DNA of 17,230 bases. Source: CAYUIG01 sp964444685 (GTDB lineage: Bacteria; Gemmatimonadota; Gemmatimonadetes; Longimicrobiales; RSA9). Location of the stretch: NCBI GenBank assembly GCA_964444685.1, contig CAYUIG010000063.1, positions 1 to 17,230 of the forward strand, written 5' to 3'. Of the stretch, positions 5,700 through 14,222 are shown one piece after another. Positions within the stretch are counted from its first letter, which is position 1, and every line of letters starts with the position of its first letter. Under the pieces are notes generated by a model that saw only the letters and a program-made list of their open reading frames with translations, was not told where the DNA came from and made no database searches. A program made the translations under genes and the position numbers.

Positions 5700-6596
5700 T
5701 CAATCCGCGCCCTGGGGCGGTGGGACGGCGAGCCCCTTCGCGGATCGCCCACGGATGAGCTCGTTCTCGATGGCAAGGATCTGGGTCGAGCGGATCGCAT
5801 ACCCCAGATGCATGGCCGTCGCCACCTCGACCCTCGGGCTGCCCGTCGCTACGACCTGGCCGTCGCTCCGGATCAGCGGTCCGGCGTAGAGGATCCCGAC
5901 CAGATGGAGCCGCTGGCGCCCGCTGAGGAACTTCCGGGTCCTGCGGTCGAAGTAGCCGTCACGATTGTAGACGAAGATCGGCGAGCCCGACGATCCCGGA
6001 AAGCAGGCCATGTCGACCATGAACTCGGGCTTCCCGTTGTAATCCTTCAGGAGCGGCGTGGCCGAGATCCCTCGCCGAACAATCGGGATGTTGTGGCTGG
6101 CGTCGTAGATCCCGCGCGGGCAGCCGATCATCGTGACTTCCTCGATCGCGTCGAAGTTCTGCCACTCCTCGGGGCCGGGCAGGTATTCGCGGGCAAGTGG
6201 ACTGGCGAAGAACCGGAAGCCCTTCTGGCTGGCGCGCGCGAGCTCCGAGCTCAGGTTGATCGCACACAGGTCGATGTCATCCCTGGGATGCGGGATCACG
6301 AGGAACTGCCGGCCACTCCCGCGCGAACGGACATCGAACTTCCAGGTCACCACCTGTCCGCTCGGGCCCTCGGCCGGTGGAGGCGCGCTGACGTGGAACG
6401 TGATCGCGATCTCCGAGGCCCCTTCCACGACGTGCTTGTTCGTCACCATCAGGAACGCGACTTCGTCGGGCCCCAGTGGCACGTTGTAGAAGAAGCCGGT
6501 CCCGGTTCCCGAGACCGCTCCGCCCCGGTAGCTCGTGAGCTTGGTCGTCGAGTAGAGCATGTACTCGGCAACGGTCATCGAACTCATGGCATGCAC
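5700..6596 (-). CDS. Trypsin-like serine protease
   Basis: A protein of up to 298 residues with a trypsin-like (Trypsin_2) fold. The catalytic triad can be placed: H55 in VTNKHVVEG, D107 in RDDIDLCAI, and S203 in CFPGSSGSPIF. A glycine-rich strand GTGTGFFYNV precedes the His, as in HtrA-like and related proteases. There is no clear signal peptide or PDZ domain, so a cytosolic role is likely. ATG at 6596 is possible, but the third ATG codon of the region (6587) sits 8 bases after GAGG and is better spaced. The gene lies between the cassette array and the integrase remnant, 84 bases downstream of a small unknown gene. Stand-alone cytosolic trypsins of this kind often occur in conflict systems, but no NTPase or caspase partner is visible, so that link is speculative. 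Confidence 0.85.
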   Translation of the reverse strand: MHAMSSMTVAEYMLYSTTKLTSYRGGAVSGTGTGFFYNVPLGPDEVAFLMVTNKHVVEGASEIAITFHVSAPPPAEGPSGQVVTWKFDVRSRGSGRQFLVIPHPRDDIDLCAINLSSELARASQKGFRFFASPLAREYLPGPEEWQNFDAIEEVTMIGCPRGIYDASHNIPIVRRGISATPLLKDYNGKPEFMVDMACFPGSSGSPIFVYNRDGYFDRRTRKFLSGRQRLHLVGILYAGPLIRSDGQVVATGSPRVEVATAMHLGYAIRSTQILAIENELIRGRSAKGLAVPPPQGAD

Positions 6597-6680
6597 CTCG
6601 TGTCGCCAGTCACGTCACGGAACCACCGCCGTGGTCAGAACGGCGGCCAGCTCACACGGCGCGTGAGCGGCCGATGGCCG

Positions 6681-6962
6681 TTACCCGAAGCGGCAGGCCA
6701 CCACGTGCCCGGACGCCGGGTGACGGTACTCGGTCTGCCACCAGTGCGGGTCGTTGATCTCCACCCGCACCACCCCCTCGTCCAGCGTCGGTCGCGTTTC
6801 CGCGAACGGGCGCGCCAGCAGGACGAACACGACGCCGGGCCCCAGTCGCCCGACATCGGCATCGGTGATGGCGTTGCCGGCCGAGAGCTCGGCGTCGACG
6901 AGACGGCGAAGCGGCTCGACGAGACTGTCGATCGCGCCGGCATCGATTCGATCCCCGCTCAT
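6681..6962 (-). CDS. Hypothetical 93-residue protein
   Basis: A small, probably cytosolic protein with no signal peptide or membrane segment. Residues 10-30 look helical (AGAIDSLVEPLRRLVDAEL); the rest looks like a small alpha/beta domain, with strands GVVFVLLARPF and GVVRVEINDP followed by HWWQTEY and GHVVACRFG at the very C-terminus. It is 84 bases upstream of, and on the same strand as, the serine protease, so the pair may be co-transcribed. I do not recognise a family; a protease regulator or substrate is only a guess. Codon pattern and hydrophobic periodicity support a real gene, but there is no strong ribosome-binding site. Confidence 0.5.
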   Translation of the reverse strand: MSGDRIDAGAIDSLVEPLRRLVDAELSAGNAITDADVGRLGPGVVFVLLARPFAETRPTLDEGVVRVEINDPHWWQTEYRHPASGHVVACRFG

Positions 6963-7110
6963 TCGCCGTGCACGACGCGTGTCAACGTGACCGCTCCGGT
7001 CGCGAGCTGCGGCGCTCCAGCCGATCCGGTCCGAAGCATGCCGTCAGCCATCGGCAACGACATGGCGCGACATTCCGCGACGCCAGGCAAGGACGCCCCA
7101 GGGCGAAGAG

Positions 7111-7281
7111 GTGGAAGAGCACGTACCGCCGGACCCAGCCGGTGTACGCCTCGGCGGTACGATCGCTGAACTGTCTGGCCCGGCAGGCCAGTTTCACGGC
7201 CTGGAGCAGCTTTACGCCGGGAGCGTTCGGCGACTCGGCCGGCGGATGAGGCAGTGCCCTTGATCTCTCATCGTTCTGCAT
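7111..7281 (-). pseudogene. Truncated integron-integrase-like N-terminus
   Basis: The first 57 codons of this frame include VKLLQAVKLACRARQFSD followed by RTAEAYTGWVRRYVLFH (41-57). This matches the N-terminal SAM-like domain of integron integrases, which have a leading KLL, then R-x-x-x-S-x-RT-E/A-x-AY, W-x-R and F-x-x-FH. After the FH at about 7111 the similarity stops: the expected glycine/RHP segment and the catalytic domain with its Arg, His and Tyr are absent, so this can only be a remnant. It lies on the same strand as the cassettes and upstream of them. The 505 bases from 6963 to 7467 hold nothing else I can support; no attI was recognised. Another tyrosine recombinase with a similar N-terminus is possible. 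Confidence 0.55.
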
Positions 7282-7467
7282 CCCGCACGATGGGGCAAAG
7301 CCATGGCCGAACGGGACATGCGCACTGCCGTCCCGTCACTTACAGCCGCGTCCTGGCCTGATGCCCGACGCGGGCTGCAAAAATTTCGATCGAAGTGTAC
7401 TGCGTCGCGATGCTTCGCCGTCGGCATTATGTGTCCGAACCGACGACTAGGCAACCATGAAATTTGC

Positions 7468-8361
7468 TCAGGTGCCAATCGCAGTAGCGGACATGGCAAC
7501 CCGCTCGGGCACTGACATGAGCCGATGACCTGCCCAGAGCAGCTGTCTCAATACGCGAAACCGCTGGCCTGCGTACGGCGCAAGCAATTCGAGCATGCGT
7601 TCGTCCGTGCCCTCGGGCTCGCCGGCAAGGGCGGCGGTAACCATCGACGGCATGTGCAGATCGCCAACGATCACGGCATCTGGATCCCCATAACCGAGCC
7701 CGGCCACGCGGCCCGCAGTCCACTGACCGATGCCGCGGATCGATAGCAACCGCCGGACTGCCTGCGTGGAATCCGCGTCCATGCGCAGGAACACCCGTCG
7801 CGCGTCGGCCACGGCCAGCCGGTGCAACGCGAACGCCCGTTTGGGGTCGATCCCGAGTGCCTCGATCCGCGCGACCGGGATCTCGGCGAGGCGCGCCGAG
7901 CTGGGAAACGCCGCTCCACCCGGTACCCTCACACCGAACTTCAGAGCCACCTTCCGGAAGTCGCGATACCCCTCCTGCCAGCGCACCCGCTGCTGGAGGA
8001 TCGACCCAGCGGCCACATCGAACACCCACGGCACCCGCAGTATCCGCAGTCCCCGAAGCCGACGAGCCAGGCGCGAGAGCAACGGATGCTCCGGCTCGAA
8101 CTCCTCGGCACCGTCTCGCAACGGAAACTGGCCGACGAACGACTCGAGCAGGGATCCATCGTCGCCGTCCACCTCGATCCGCAATCCGGAATCGAGCTGC
8201 GTGAACCGCCATACGACGACGTTCCCACGCGCATCGAGATGAACCTTGCGCAGCGCGCGGCCCCTGCGGCTGCCGGTCGGGTCGAACTTGCCGATGAGCT
8301 GCATGTGAAACGTCGCACCGAGGTCGAAGGGTGCAACGGGAATCTCGACGCGACGGATCAT
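7468..8361 (-). CDS. DNA-3-methyladenine glycosylase, AlkA-like
   Basis: A 297-residue protein of the HhH-GPD superfamily. The helix-hairpin-helix is visible as LLSIRGIGQWTA (205-216), followed by DPDAVIVGD with the catalytic aspartate at D234. An upstream helix with SILQQRVRWQEGYRDFRKV fits the AlkA fold, and the N-terminal 100 residues form a beta-rich domain as in AlkA. It excises alkylated bases from DNA to start base-excision repair. ATG at 8361 follows the helicase-nuclease stop by one base (TGACATG), so the two genes are co-translated. Its own downstream side has no clear terminator. Substrate range cannot be judged from sequence. Confidence 0.85.
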   Translation of the reverse strand: MIRRVEIPVAPFDLGATFHMQLIGKFDPTGSRRGRALRKVHLDARGNVVVWRFTQLDSGLRIEVDGDDGSLLESFVGQFPLRDGAEEFEPEHPLLSRLARRLRGLRILRVPWVFDVAAGSILQQRVRWQEGYRDFRKVALKFGVRVPGGAAFPSSARLAEIPVARIEALGIDPKRAFALHRLAVADARRVFLRMDADSTQAVRRLLSIRGIGQWTAGRVAGLGYGDPDAVIVGDLHMPSMVTAALAGEPEGTDERMLELLAPYAGQRFRVLRQLLWAGHRLMSVPERVAMSATAIGT

Positions 8362-8362
8362 G

Positions 8363-11300
8363 TCACCACCGCTCGACTTCCCCGGTGGCTGTAAACAGGA
8401 TCGCGCGCTCGTGCACGGGCTCGCCTGTGAGGCGGTGCCACGCTTCGGCGTACAGCCCGACCTGTGCGCGGTACTTGACCAGGCGCTCTTCCTCGACGCC
8501 GAGGCCGCCGGCGTCGGTCTTGTAGTCCACGATGGTCCAGCCATCGCCGTCGCGGAAGACGAGGTCGATGACGCCCTCGATGAGCTGGAGCGGAGCGCTG
8601 ATGTTCACCTCGGAGACCGGCACGCCGCGCGCGGCCGCCTCGATGGCGGCGTACTCGGATGCCTCGAGCGCCAGTGCGAATGGGACCTCCGCCAGGCGAT
8701 TGGAAGCCTCACGCGCGCGCGTCCATAGCTCCGAGCGCTGAACGCCCTCGATCACGCCGATCGCCTCGTCGAGCTCCTCGGGCTCGCCGTCCGCATCAGT
8801 AGGCCGTTCGGAAGCAATGAGCAGATCTCGAACGACCCGACGCAGCCGCTCACCACGAACACCGCGCATGGCAGCTTCGAGAGCACCGTGCAACGCGCGC
8901 CCCCAGTCGGGACCGCGACCACGGATGTACTCGCCCGTGAACGCAGGCACGACCTCCAACGCCTTCGGCTTCACGCGGTCCGTAACGGGCGCAGCGTGGT
9001 ATCCGGGCGCCGCGCGCGCAGCACGCTCCGCCTCGATCCGCGCAATGGCCTCGGCAATCTCCTCGGGTGTCGTCGGCGGCGGCAGCGAAACGCGCTGCGT
9101 CGAAGCAGGCAAATCAACGATCTCCGCCTCGCGCAGGAAGGGTTCGAGCTCCTTCCACGGCGACTTTTGCGTAGAGCAGCAGCCGACGACCAGTTCGCGC
9201 TTCGCGCGCGTCGCGGCGACGTACAGCTCGCGCAGATCCTCGGCGCCTTCGTACTGCCGCTCCGCCATGTCGTACAGCTCCCAGCCGGGCGGCTCCGCGA
9301 GGATCAAATCGCTGCCACCCTTCTCGGCGCGACGCACGATGCGCACGAACCCCTCCGCCGGACCGCTCGAGCGACGCGCGATGTGGCGGCTGGGCGGCCA
9401 GATGTTCTTGCCGCGCGGCGCGGCAAGGATGACGATCTCGCCCTCGAGTCCCTTGGCCTGGTGCAGGTTCATCACCCGTACCGCGTCCGAACGCCCGGGC
9501 TCGAGCGGCGCTTCCGCTTCCTTCGCCTCGAGCGTCGCTTCGATGGCATCGAGCGCGCCGCGCAACGATGCATCGCCGGCCAGCGCAGCGGAGCGCACGG
9601 CTTCGGTCACGAAGAGCAGAGCGCCCGCGCGGCTCCCGCCCAGCTCGCCAGCGGCCGCGTAGGGCAGCAGGCCGAACCGGTCGCAGATGTGATCCACCAG
9701 GATGTCGGCGGGCTGCCGGCGCGACAGCTCCCATAACGCGTGGAGGTCGCGCAGCGCATCCGCCACGGGACCGGTCGCCTCCGGCGGCGCCACGGGCAGC
9801 ATGCGGATACGCTGATTCTGATCGAGCACGTACGCGGCGAGCTGTTCGAAGTCGAGGCCGTAGAACCGCCCCACGAGCACGGCGACGGTGAGCACGGGAT
9901 CGCCGGGATCGGAGAGCGCGCGCAGCAGCAGCCGCAGCTCCTTCACCTCGTCTTCAATGCTGATGCCCGACCCGGTCACGTCCACGGGCAGGTCCACGGC
10001 CTCGATCGCCGAGGCGAAAGGCGCCAGCTCCTTGTTGCGACTGACCAGGATGAGGAAGTCACCCGCGCGCGCGTCGCCGGAGTCGACGCGCTGCCGGATC
10101 CACTCGGCGAGCTGCTTCGACTCGTCGCGCTGCATCTCGGCCTGCGTGGGCCCCTGAAGGAAATACTTCCGCACCGCAGAACGCTCGTCCGAGCGGCGCG
10201 TGTTCAACGGCGCGAACGCGGCCTGATGCTCCGTCGCCTCCTTCGGGAAGAGACGTTCGAATGCAGCGTTGACGAGGTTCTCGATCGGCTTCGTCGAGCG
10301 GAAGTTCGCGGTGAGCTCCACGACCATGCCGAACTCGCGGAAGCGTCGCTTCACCTGGTTGTAGATCGAGATGTCGGCGCGCCGGAAGCGGTAGATGCTC
10401 TGCTTCGGGTCGCCGACGACGAACAGCGCGCCGGGTCGCGGCACGGCGTCCTGCCAGTCGCCCGTCGCGGAGGCCAGGAGCAGAAGCACCTCGGCCTGAA
10501 TCGGGTCAGTGTCCTGGAACTCGTCGACGAGGATGTAGCGGTACCGCTCGCCCAGCTCGCGCCGCGCGACCGGCCGCTCGCGCAGCAGCCGCGCCGCGAG
10601 CAACAGCAGGTCCTGAAAGAACAGCGTGCCGTCGCGGCGCCGGGTCGCCTCGAACTCCTTCGCGGCATCGCGCGTGTAGTCGAGCAGCAGCGGATACCTG
10701 TGCTCGCGCCACGCCTTCAAAAAATCTTCGCCCGCCCCGTTCCGGAACGCGCGCGCGCGCTCCTGCAGACCCTTCGCCACGCTGCTCGACGGCCAGCGGT
10801 TCTGCACGACGCCGGGATCCGATCCGCAGAACGACACCACGGCGTCGAGGAAACGCAGGTCGTCCGACCAGCCCGCGTCGCGCGCGTACTTCAGCGCCTG
10901 CACCTTCTGCTGGAGCCTGTCCCAACCCTTGTCGGGCTCGCGCGACGGCATGGCCGCGAGCGCGTCGTCGAGCAGCGCCTCGAGTTCTGCGCGCACGGGC
11001 CCCGACTCCGGCCGCGGCGCGGGCGGAGCAGGGAACTCGACGTCGGGGTTCTCGACGAGCGTTTCGAACAGGTTGAACAGCTCATCGGGTGAAACGCCGA
11101 CATCGCGAAGCTGGGCGAGCCGCACGTCGCCGGCGGCAGCGGTGCGCTCGACCCACGTCCGCCAGAACGCGCGCGTGAGCCGGGCCGCGTCCGCCTCCAT
11201 GACTTCGCGGAACCCCGGATCCACGCGCGCCTCGAGCGGGCGCTCGCGCAGCATGCGCGCACAGAAAGAATGGATGGTGCCGATCGTGGCGCGATCGATG

Positions 11301-11677
11301 AGGCGGAGCGCGTCATCGAGGACACGTGCACGCGCCGCATCGCCGTCATCGCGCGCGGACCGGATCGCCTTCTCGATGTCGGTCTGGAAACGCTCGCGCA
11401 GCTCGGCCGCCGCCTTGCGGGTGAACGTGACCGCCGCGATCTGCTCGATGCTCTTCCCCGCCTCGACGAGCGCGACCATGCGCCCGACCATCTCGTGCGT
11501 CTTCCCCGCACCGGCACCGGCCTCGACGAGGACGTTCGTGTCGAGGCGATTGCGGATCACATCGCGGGCGTCCTGGTCCGGAAGCCGATCCGGAGACGAC
11601 GCCGGCGCACGCACGGCGGCCGGCGGCGACGGCGTCGCCCCGAGATCGAGTTCGAACTGGGCTTCCGGTCTGGACAT
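8363..11677 (-). CDS. AddA/UvrD-type helicase-nuclease
   Basis: A 1,104-residue superfamily 1 helicase with a C-terminal nuclease, the size and layout of AddA or RecB-like repair enzymes. Motifs in order: Walker A EAGAGAGKT (52-60), Ia AVTFTRKAAAELRERF, TIGTIHSFCARML, Walker B ILVDEFQDTDP (382-392), motif III FVVGDPKQSIYRFRRAD, ELTANFRST, VRVMNLHQAKGLEGE, and VI ELYVAATRAKRELVV. The PD-(D/E)XK nuclease is at the end: GVIDLVF with D1038, then IVDYKTD with D1051 and K1053, then a YRAQVGLYAEAW helix. It would process double-strand breaks for recombination. The chosen start has GGAGG three bases upstream and lies 10 bases after the metalloprotease stop. No AddB-like gene is in the window, although AddA normally acts with one. 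Confidence 0.88.
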   Translation of the reverse strand: MSRPEAQFELDLGATPSPPAAVRAPASSPDRLPDQDARDVIRNRLDTNVLVEAGAGAGKTHEMVGRMVALVEAGKSIEQIAAVTFTRKAAAELRERFQTDIEKAIRSARDDGDAARARVLDDALRLIDRATIGTIHSFCARMLRERPLEARVDPGFREVMEADAARLTRAFWRTWVERTAAAGDVRLAQLRDVGVSPDELFNLFETLVENPDVEFPAPPAPRPESGPVRAELEALLDDALAAMPSREPDKGWDRLQQKVQALKYARDAGWSDDLRFLDAVVSFCGSDPGVVQNRWPSSSVAKGLQERARAFRNGAGEDFLKAWREHRYPLLLDYTRDAAKEFEATRRRDGTLFFQDLLLLAARLLRERPVARRELGERYRYILVDEFQDTDPIQAEVLLLLASATGDWQDAVPRPGALFVVGDPKQSIYRFRRADISIYNQVKRRFREFGMVVELTANFRSTKPIENLVNAAFERLFPKEATEHQAAFAPLNTRRSDERSAVRKYFLQGPTQAEMQRDESKQLAEWIRQRVDSGDARAGDFLILVSRNKELAPFASAIEAVDLPVDVTGSGISIEDEVKELRLLLRALSDPGDPVLTVAVLVGRFYGLDFEQLAAYVLDQNQRIRMLPVAPPEATGPVADALRDLHALWELSRRQPADILVDHICDRFGLLPYAAAGELGGSRAGALLFVTEAVRSAALAGDASLRGALDAIEATLEAKEAEAPLEPGRSDAVRVMNLHQAKGLEGEIVILAAPRGKNIWPPSRHIARRSSGPAEGFVRIVRRAEKGGSDLILAEPPGWELYDMAERQYEGAEDLRELYVAATRAKRELVVGCCSTQKSPWKELEPFLREAEIVDLPASTQRVSLPPPTTPEEIAEAIARIEAERAARAAPGYHAAPVTDRVKPKALEVVPAFTGEYIRGRGPDWGRALHGALEAAMRGVRGERLRRVVRDLLIASERPTDADGEPEELDEAIGVIEGVQRSELWTRAREASNRLAEVPFALALEASEYAAIEAAARGVPVSEVNISAPLQLIEGVIDLVFRDGDGWTIVDYKTDAGGLGVEEERLVKYRAQVGLYAEAWHRLTGEPVHERAILFTATGEVERW

Positions 11678-11687
11678 CAGCCTCCGT

Positions 11688-14150
11688 TTACCAGCCGCGG
11701 CTACCGATCGGCTGTCCCGGCGGTGCGGTGGGCGCGTCGGCCTGAACCGGCACCGGCTGGGCCGGCCGCTCGAGGAAGCGCCGCACATCCATGGCAATCA
11801 TCTGGCGGTGCGCCCGCTCCGCATCGTTGCGACCCGGCTGGCGCAGCATCGTCTCGCGCAGCTGACCGAGCCGGTACGTGGCGAGCGCGCGCACCTGCGG
11901 CATGTCCGCATTCGTCGCAAGCGTCGTGAGCCGGTCCACGTACACGCGCTGCACCGCGCGCGCGACCTCGCCTTCGTACCCATCGGCGGGCGCGTCACGC
12001 AGAATGGCGCCCTCGACGGCGTCGAGCACCTCGATGAGCGAGGGTAGCGAGCCGTCGCGCGCGTTCTGCTGCACGAGCCGCGCGGCGCGCTGCGGCTGGA
12101 GCAGCATGGAGAGCGTCATGTCCGCGGCGGTGGCGGCGGGCGCCACGGCGTCGAACACGAGCCCGGTGTACCGGTCGAACAGCTCCTGGTGCATGCCCCA
12201 GCCGTACGGTCTCGGTGGCAACACATCGAGCACCGCCTCCGGCAATATCAGCTCGGACACTGACAGCGTGCGGAGCAGCGCGTTGAGCGCGGTGCGCTGG
12301 TCGTTCCCCGGGACGGGCCGGGGCGGCGGCGCGCCGTCGCCGCGCAGCGTGTACGCGTACTCGACACCGCCCACGACCTTCGACGTGGCCTCGGTCTGAT
12401 ACCGGTGGTGCAGGTACAGCGGCACGAGCGCTTCCTCGATCGTGGCCATCGGCATGCCGCGGCGGATGGCGCGCTCGCCGAAGCGTTCGAGGGCGACGCG
12501 TCGCACGTCCAGCATCCGCTCCAGCTCCGCCGCCACGTTGCCGCCGTTGTCCCAGAGGTGCACGAGCGGGTGCGCGCTGCCTGCAGGACGCGCGTCCTGG
12601 TCCGAGATGAAGGTGACGCCGCGCGCCGTCGCCTCATTCAGAATCGCGGTGAGCGCGCTGTCCTCGTTCACGCCATCCGGGAAATCGCTGTAGCCGTACC
12701 GGATCGCGACCTTGTCCCACTCGCCGATCCGGTCCTCGTACGGATCGGACACGTCGATGCGGCCGTCGACGAGTCGCGCGCGCGGGTGCGGGTAGTCCAT
12801 CACGGACATGGTGCCCGCGTCCGCCTGTGCGCTGGCGATGTAGTTGTGGGCGAGGCCGAGCGTGTGGCCGATCTCGTGCGCGGAGAGCTGTCGCAGCCGC
12901 GCGAGTGCGAGCGCGCGCGCTTCCGCGGAGACCTCGTCGCCGGTCTCGTACGGCGAGAGCAGTCCTTCCGCGAGCAGGTAGTCCTGCCGCACTCGCAGCG
13001 AGCCGAGCGTGACGTGACCCTTCAGGATCTCGCCGGTGCGCGGGTCGCTGATCGAACTGCCGTAGCTCCAGCCGCGCGTCGAGCGGTGCACCCACTGGAT
13101 GATGCTGTAGCGCACATCCATCGGGTCCGCGGTGTCGGGCAGCATCTCGACGCGGAACGCGTTGCGGTACCCGGCCGCCTCGAACGCCTGGTTCCACCAG
13201 TTGCCGCCCTCGAGCAGCGCGCTGCGGACCGGCTCGGGCGTGCCGGGATCGAGGTAGTAGACGATCGGCTCGACGGCGTCGCTGACCGGCGCGCTCGGGT
13301 CCACCTTCGCGAGACGGTGGCGCGAGATGAAGCGCTTCGCCATCGGCTCACCGAGCGGTGTGGCGAAGTCCATGTAGGCCACGCCGAAGTAGCCGGCGCG
13401 CGGATCGGCCTCGCGCATCTCCATCGGCTCGGGCAGCTGCACGAACGAATGATGCTGCCGGACCGTCAGCGCGCCCGGCTCGGCGGCGACGCTTCTCACG
13501 AGACCGCCGGGGTTGTCCGACGTGAACGTGAGCGTCACCTCCACTTCCGTGTTCTGCGGGAACGCTTTCGTGCGCGGCAGGTACGGCGCGCTGCGACTGG
13601 CGTCGAGGCGGAAGGTGCCCTGGTTGGACTGTCGCAGCGAGCCGATGACATCGTGCCAGTCGTGCAGGAAGAAGTCGGTGGCATCGACGAGCACGCGGTC
13701 GTCGGTCTGTGCGGCGACCGTCCAGCCCCACAACACCGCATCTGCGAACGCGTCCTCGACGGCCTTCCGCTCCATCGCGTCGTCGCTCACCGCACGGAAG
13801 CGGAGGTTGTGCTCGACCATCAGCACCTTGGGCCCCACGCGCTCGAACTCCACGACGTGCGAGCCGCCGAGGTCGCCGCGGTTGAGGCCGAGATCGTTCG
13901 AGCCCACGCCCGCCGGCAGCGACGTGTAGTGCAGGATCTCCTCGCCGAAGCGCGACAGCTCGAGCCAGAGCTTGCCCGTGCGTTCGTCCCAGTACACGGG
14001 CACGAAGCCATCCAGCTTCGTCATGCCGCGCACCTTCTCCTCGATCGTGGGCGGCGCTTCCTGTGCCGTCAGCGGCGCGGCGGTGAGGATGCAGAGCAGG
14101 GCGACGGCGCGTGCGAGCGCGGCGCGCGCGAAGCTGCGACGCGGCATCAT
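11688..14150 (-). CDS. Secreted zinc metalloprotease, DUF5117/DUF4953 type
   Basis: An 820-residue exported protein. It begins with a signal peptide (basic MMPRRSFAR, hydrophobic core, cleavage expected after LTAQ near residue 30). The catalytic motif HEIGHTLGLAH (425-435) is a perfect HExxHxxGxxH metzincin zinc site, and SVMDY (449-453) serves as the Met-turn. The N-terminal half has the DUF5117-style openings KVRGMTKLDGFVPVYWDERT and GSHVVEFERVGPKVLMVE; length and layout fit these large proteases. Substrate unknown. A GGGAGG is three bases from the first ATG and six from the second (14147), so the second may be used. It is the first gene of an apparent operon with the helicase-nuclease and the glycosylase, an odd mix of export and DNA repair that may reflect chance packing. 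Confidence 0.85.
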   Translation of the reverse strand: MMPRRSFARAALARAVALLCILTAAPLTAQEAPPTIEEKVRGMTKLDGFVPVYWDERTGKLWLELSRFGEEILHYTSLPAGVGSNDLGLNRGDLGGSHVVEFERVGPKVLMVEHNLRFRAVSDDAMERKAVEDAFADAVLWGWTVAAQTDDRVLVDATDFFLHDWHDVIGSLRQSNQGTFRLDASRSAPYLPRTKAFPQNTEVEVTLTFTSDNPGGLVRSVAAEPGALTVRQHHSFVQLPEPMEMREADPRAGYFGVAYMDFATPLGEPMAKRFISRHRLAKVDPSAPVSDAVEPIVYYLDPGTPEPVRSALLEGGNWWNQAFEAAGYRNAFRVEMLPDTADPMDVRYSIIQWVHRSTRGWSYGSSISDPRTGEILKGHVTLGSLRVRQDYLLAEGLLSPYETGDEVSAEARALALARLRQLSAHEIGHTLGLAHNYIASAQADAGTMSVMDYPHPRARLVDGRIDVSDPYEDRIGEWDKVAIRYGYSDFPDGVNEDSALTAILNEATARGVTFISDQDARPAGSAHPLVHLWDNGGNVAAELERMLDVRRVALERFGERAIRRGMPMATIEEALVPLYLHHRYQTEATSKVVGGVEYAYTLRGDGAPPPRPVPGNDQRTALNALLRTLSVSELILPEAVLDVLPPRPYGWGMHQELFDRYTGLVFDAVAPAATAADMTLSMLLQPQRAARLVQQNARDGSLPSLIEVLDAVEGAILRDAPADGYEGEVARAVQRVYVDRLTTLATNADMPQVRALATYRLGQLRETMLRQPGRNDAERAHRQMIAMDVRRFLERPAQPVPVQADAPTAPPGQPIGSRGW

Positions 14151-14222
14151 GGACCTCCCGTTCGTTTGGTTCGTCAGCGGTGGGGGCTACGCCGGCAATC
14201 TGGGGATTCGGGCGTTGTCCGG

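Noticed and set aside
5652..7169. A 505-codon open frame on the plus strand
   Set aside because: It is antisense to the serine protease, whose catalytic triad is clear; the plus-strand translation has no recognisable motif and a skewed composition.
7212..7499. A 95-codon minus-strand frame overlapping the integrase fragment
   Set aside because: It has no recognisable motif, overlaps the better-supported integrase-like frame and runs into the end of the glycosylase gene.
8817..12047. Several long plus-strand and alternate minus-strand frames across the helicase-nuclease
   Set aside because: All helicase and nuclease motifs fall in one minus-strand frame; the others are low-complexity Arg/Ala/Ser shadows.
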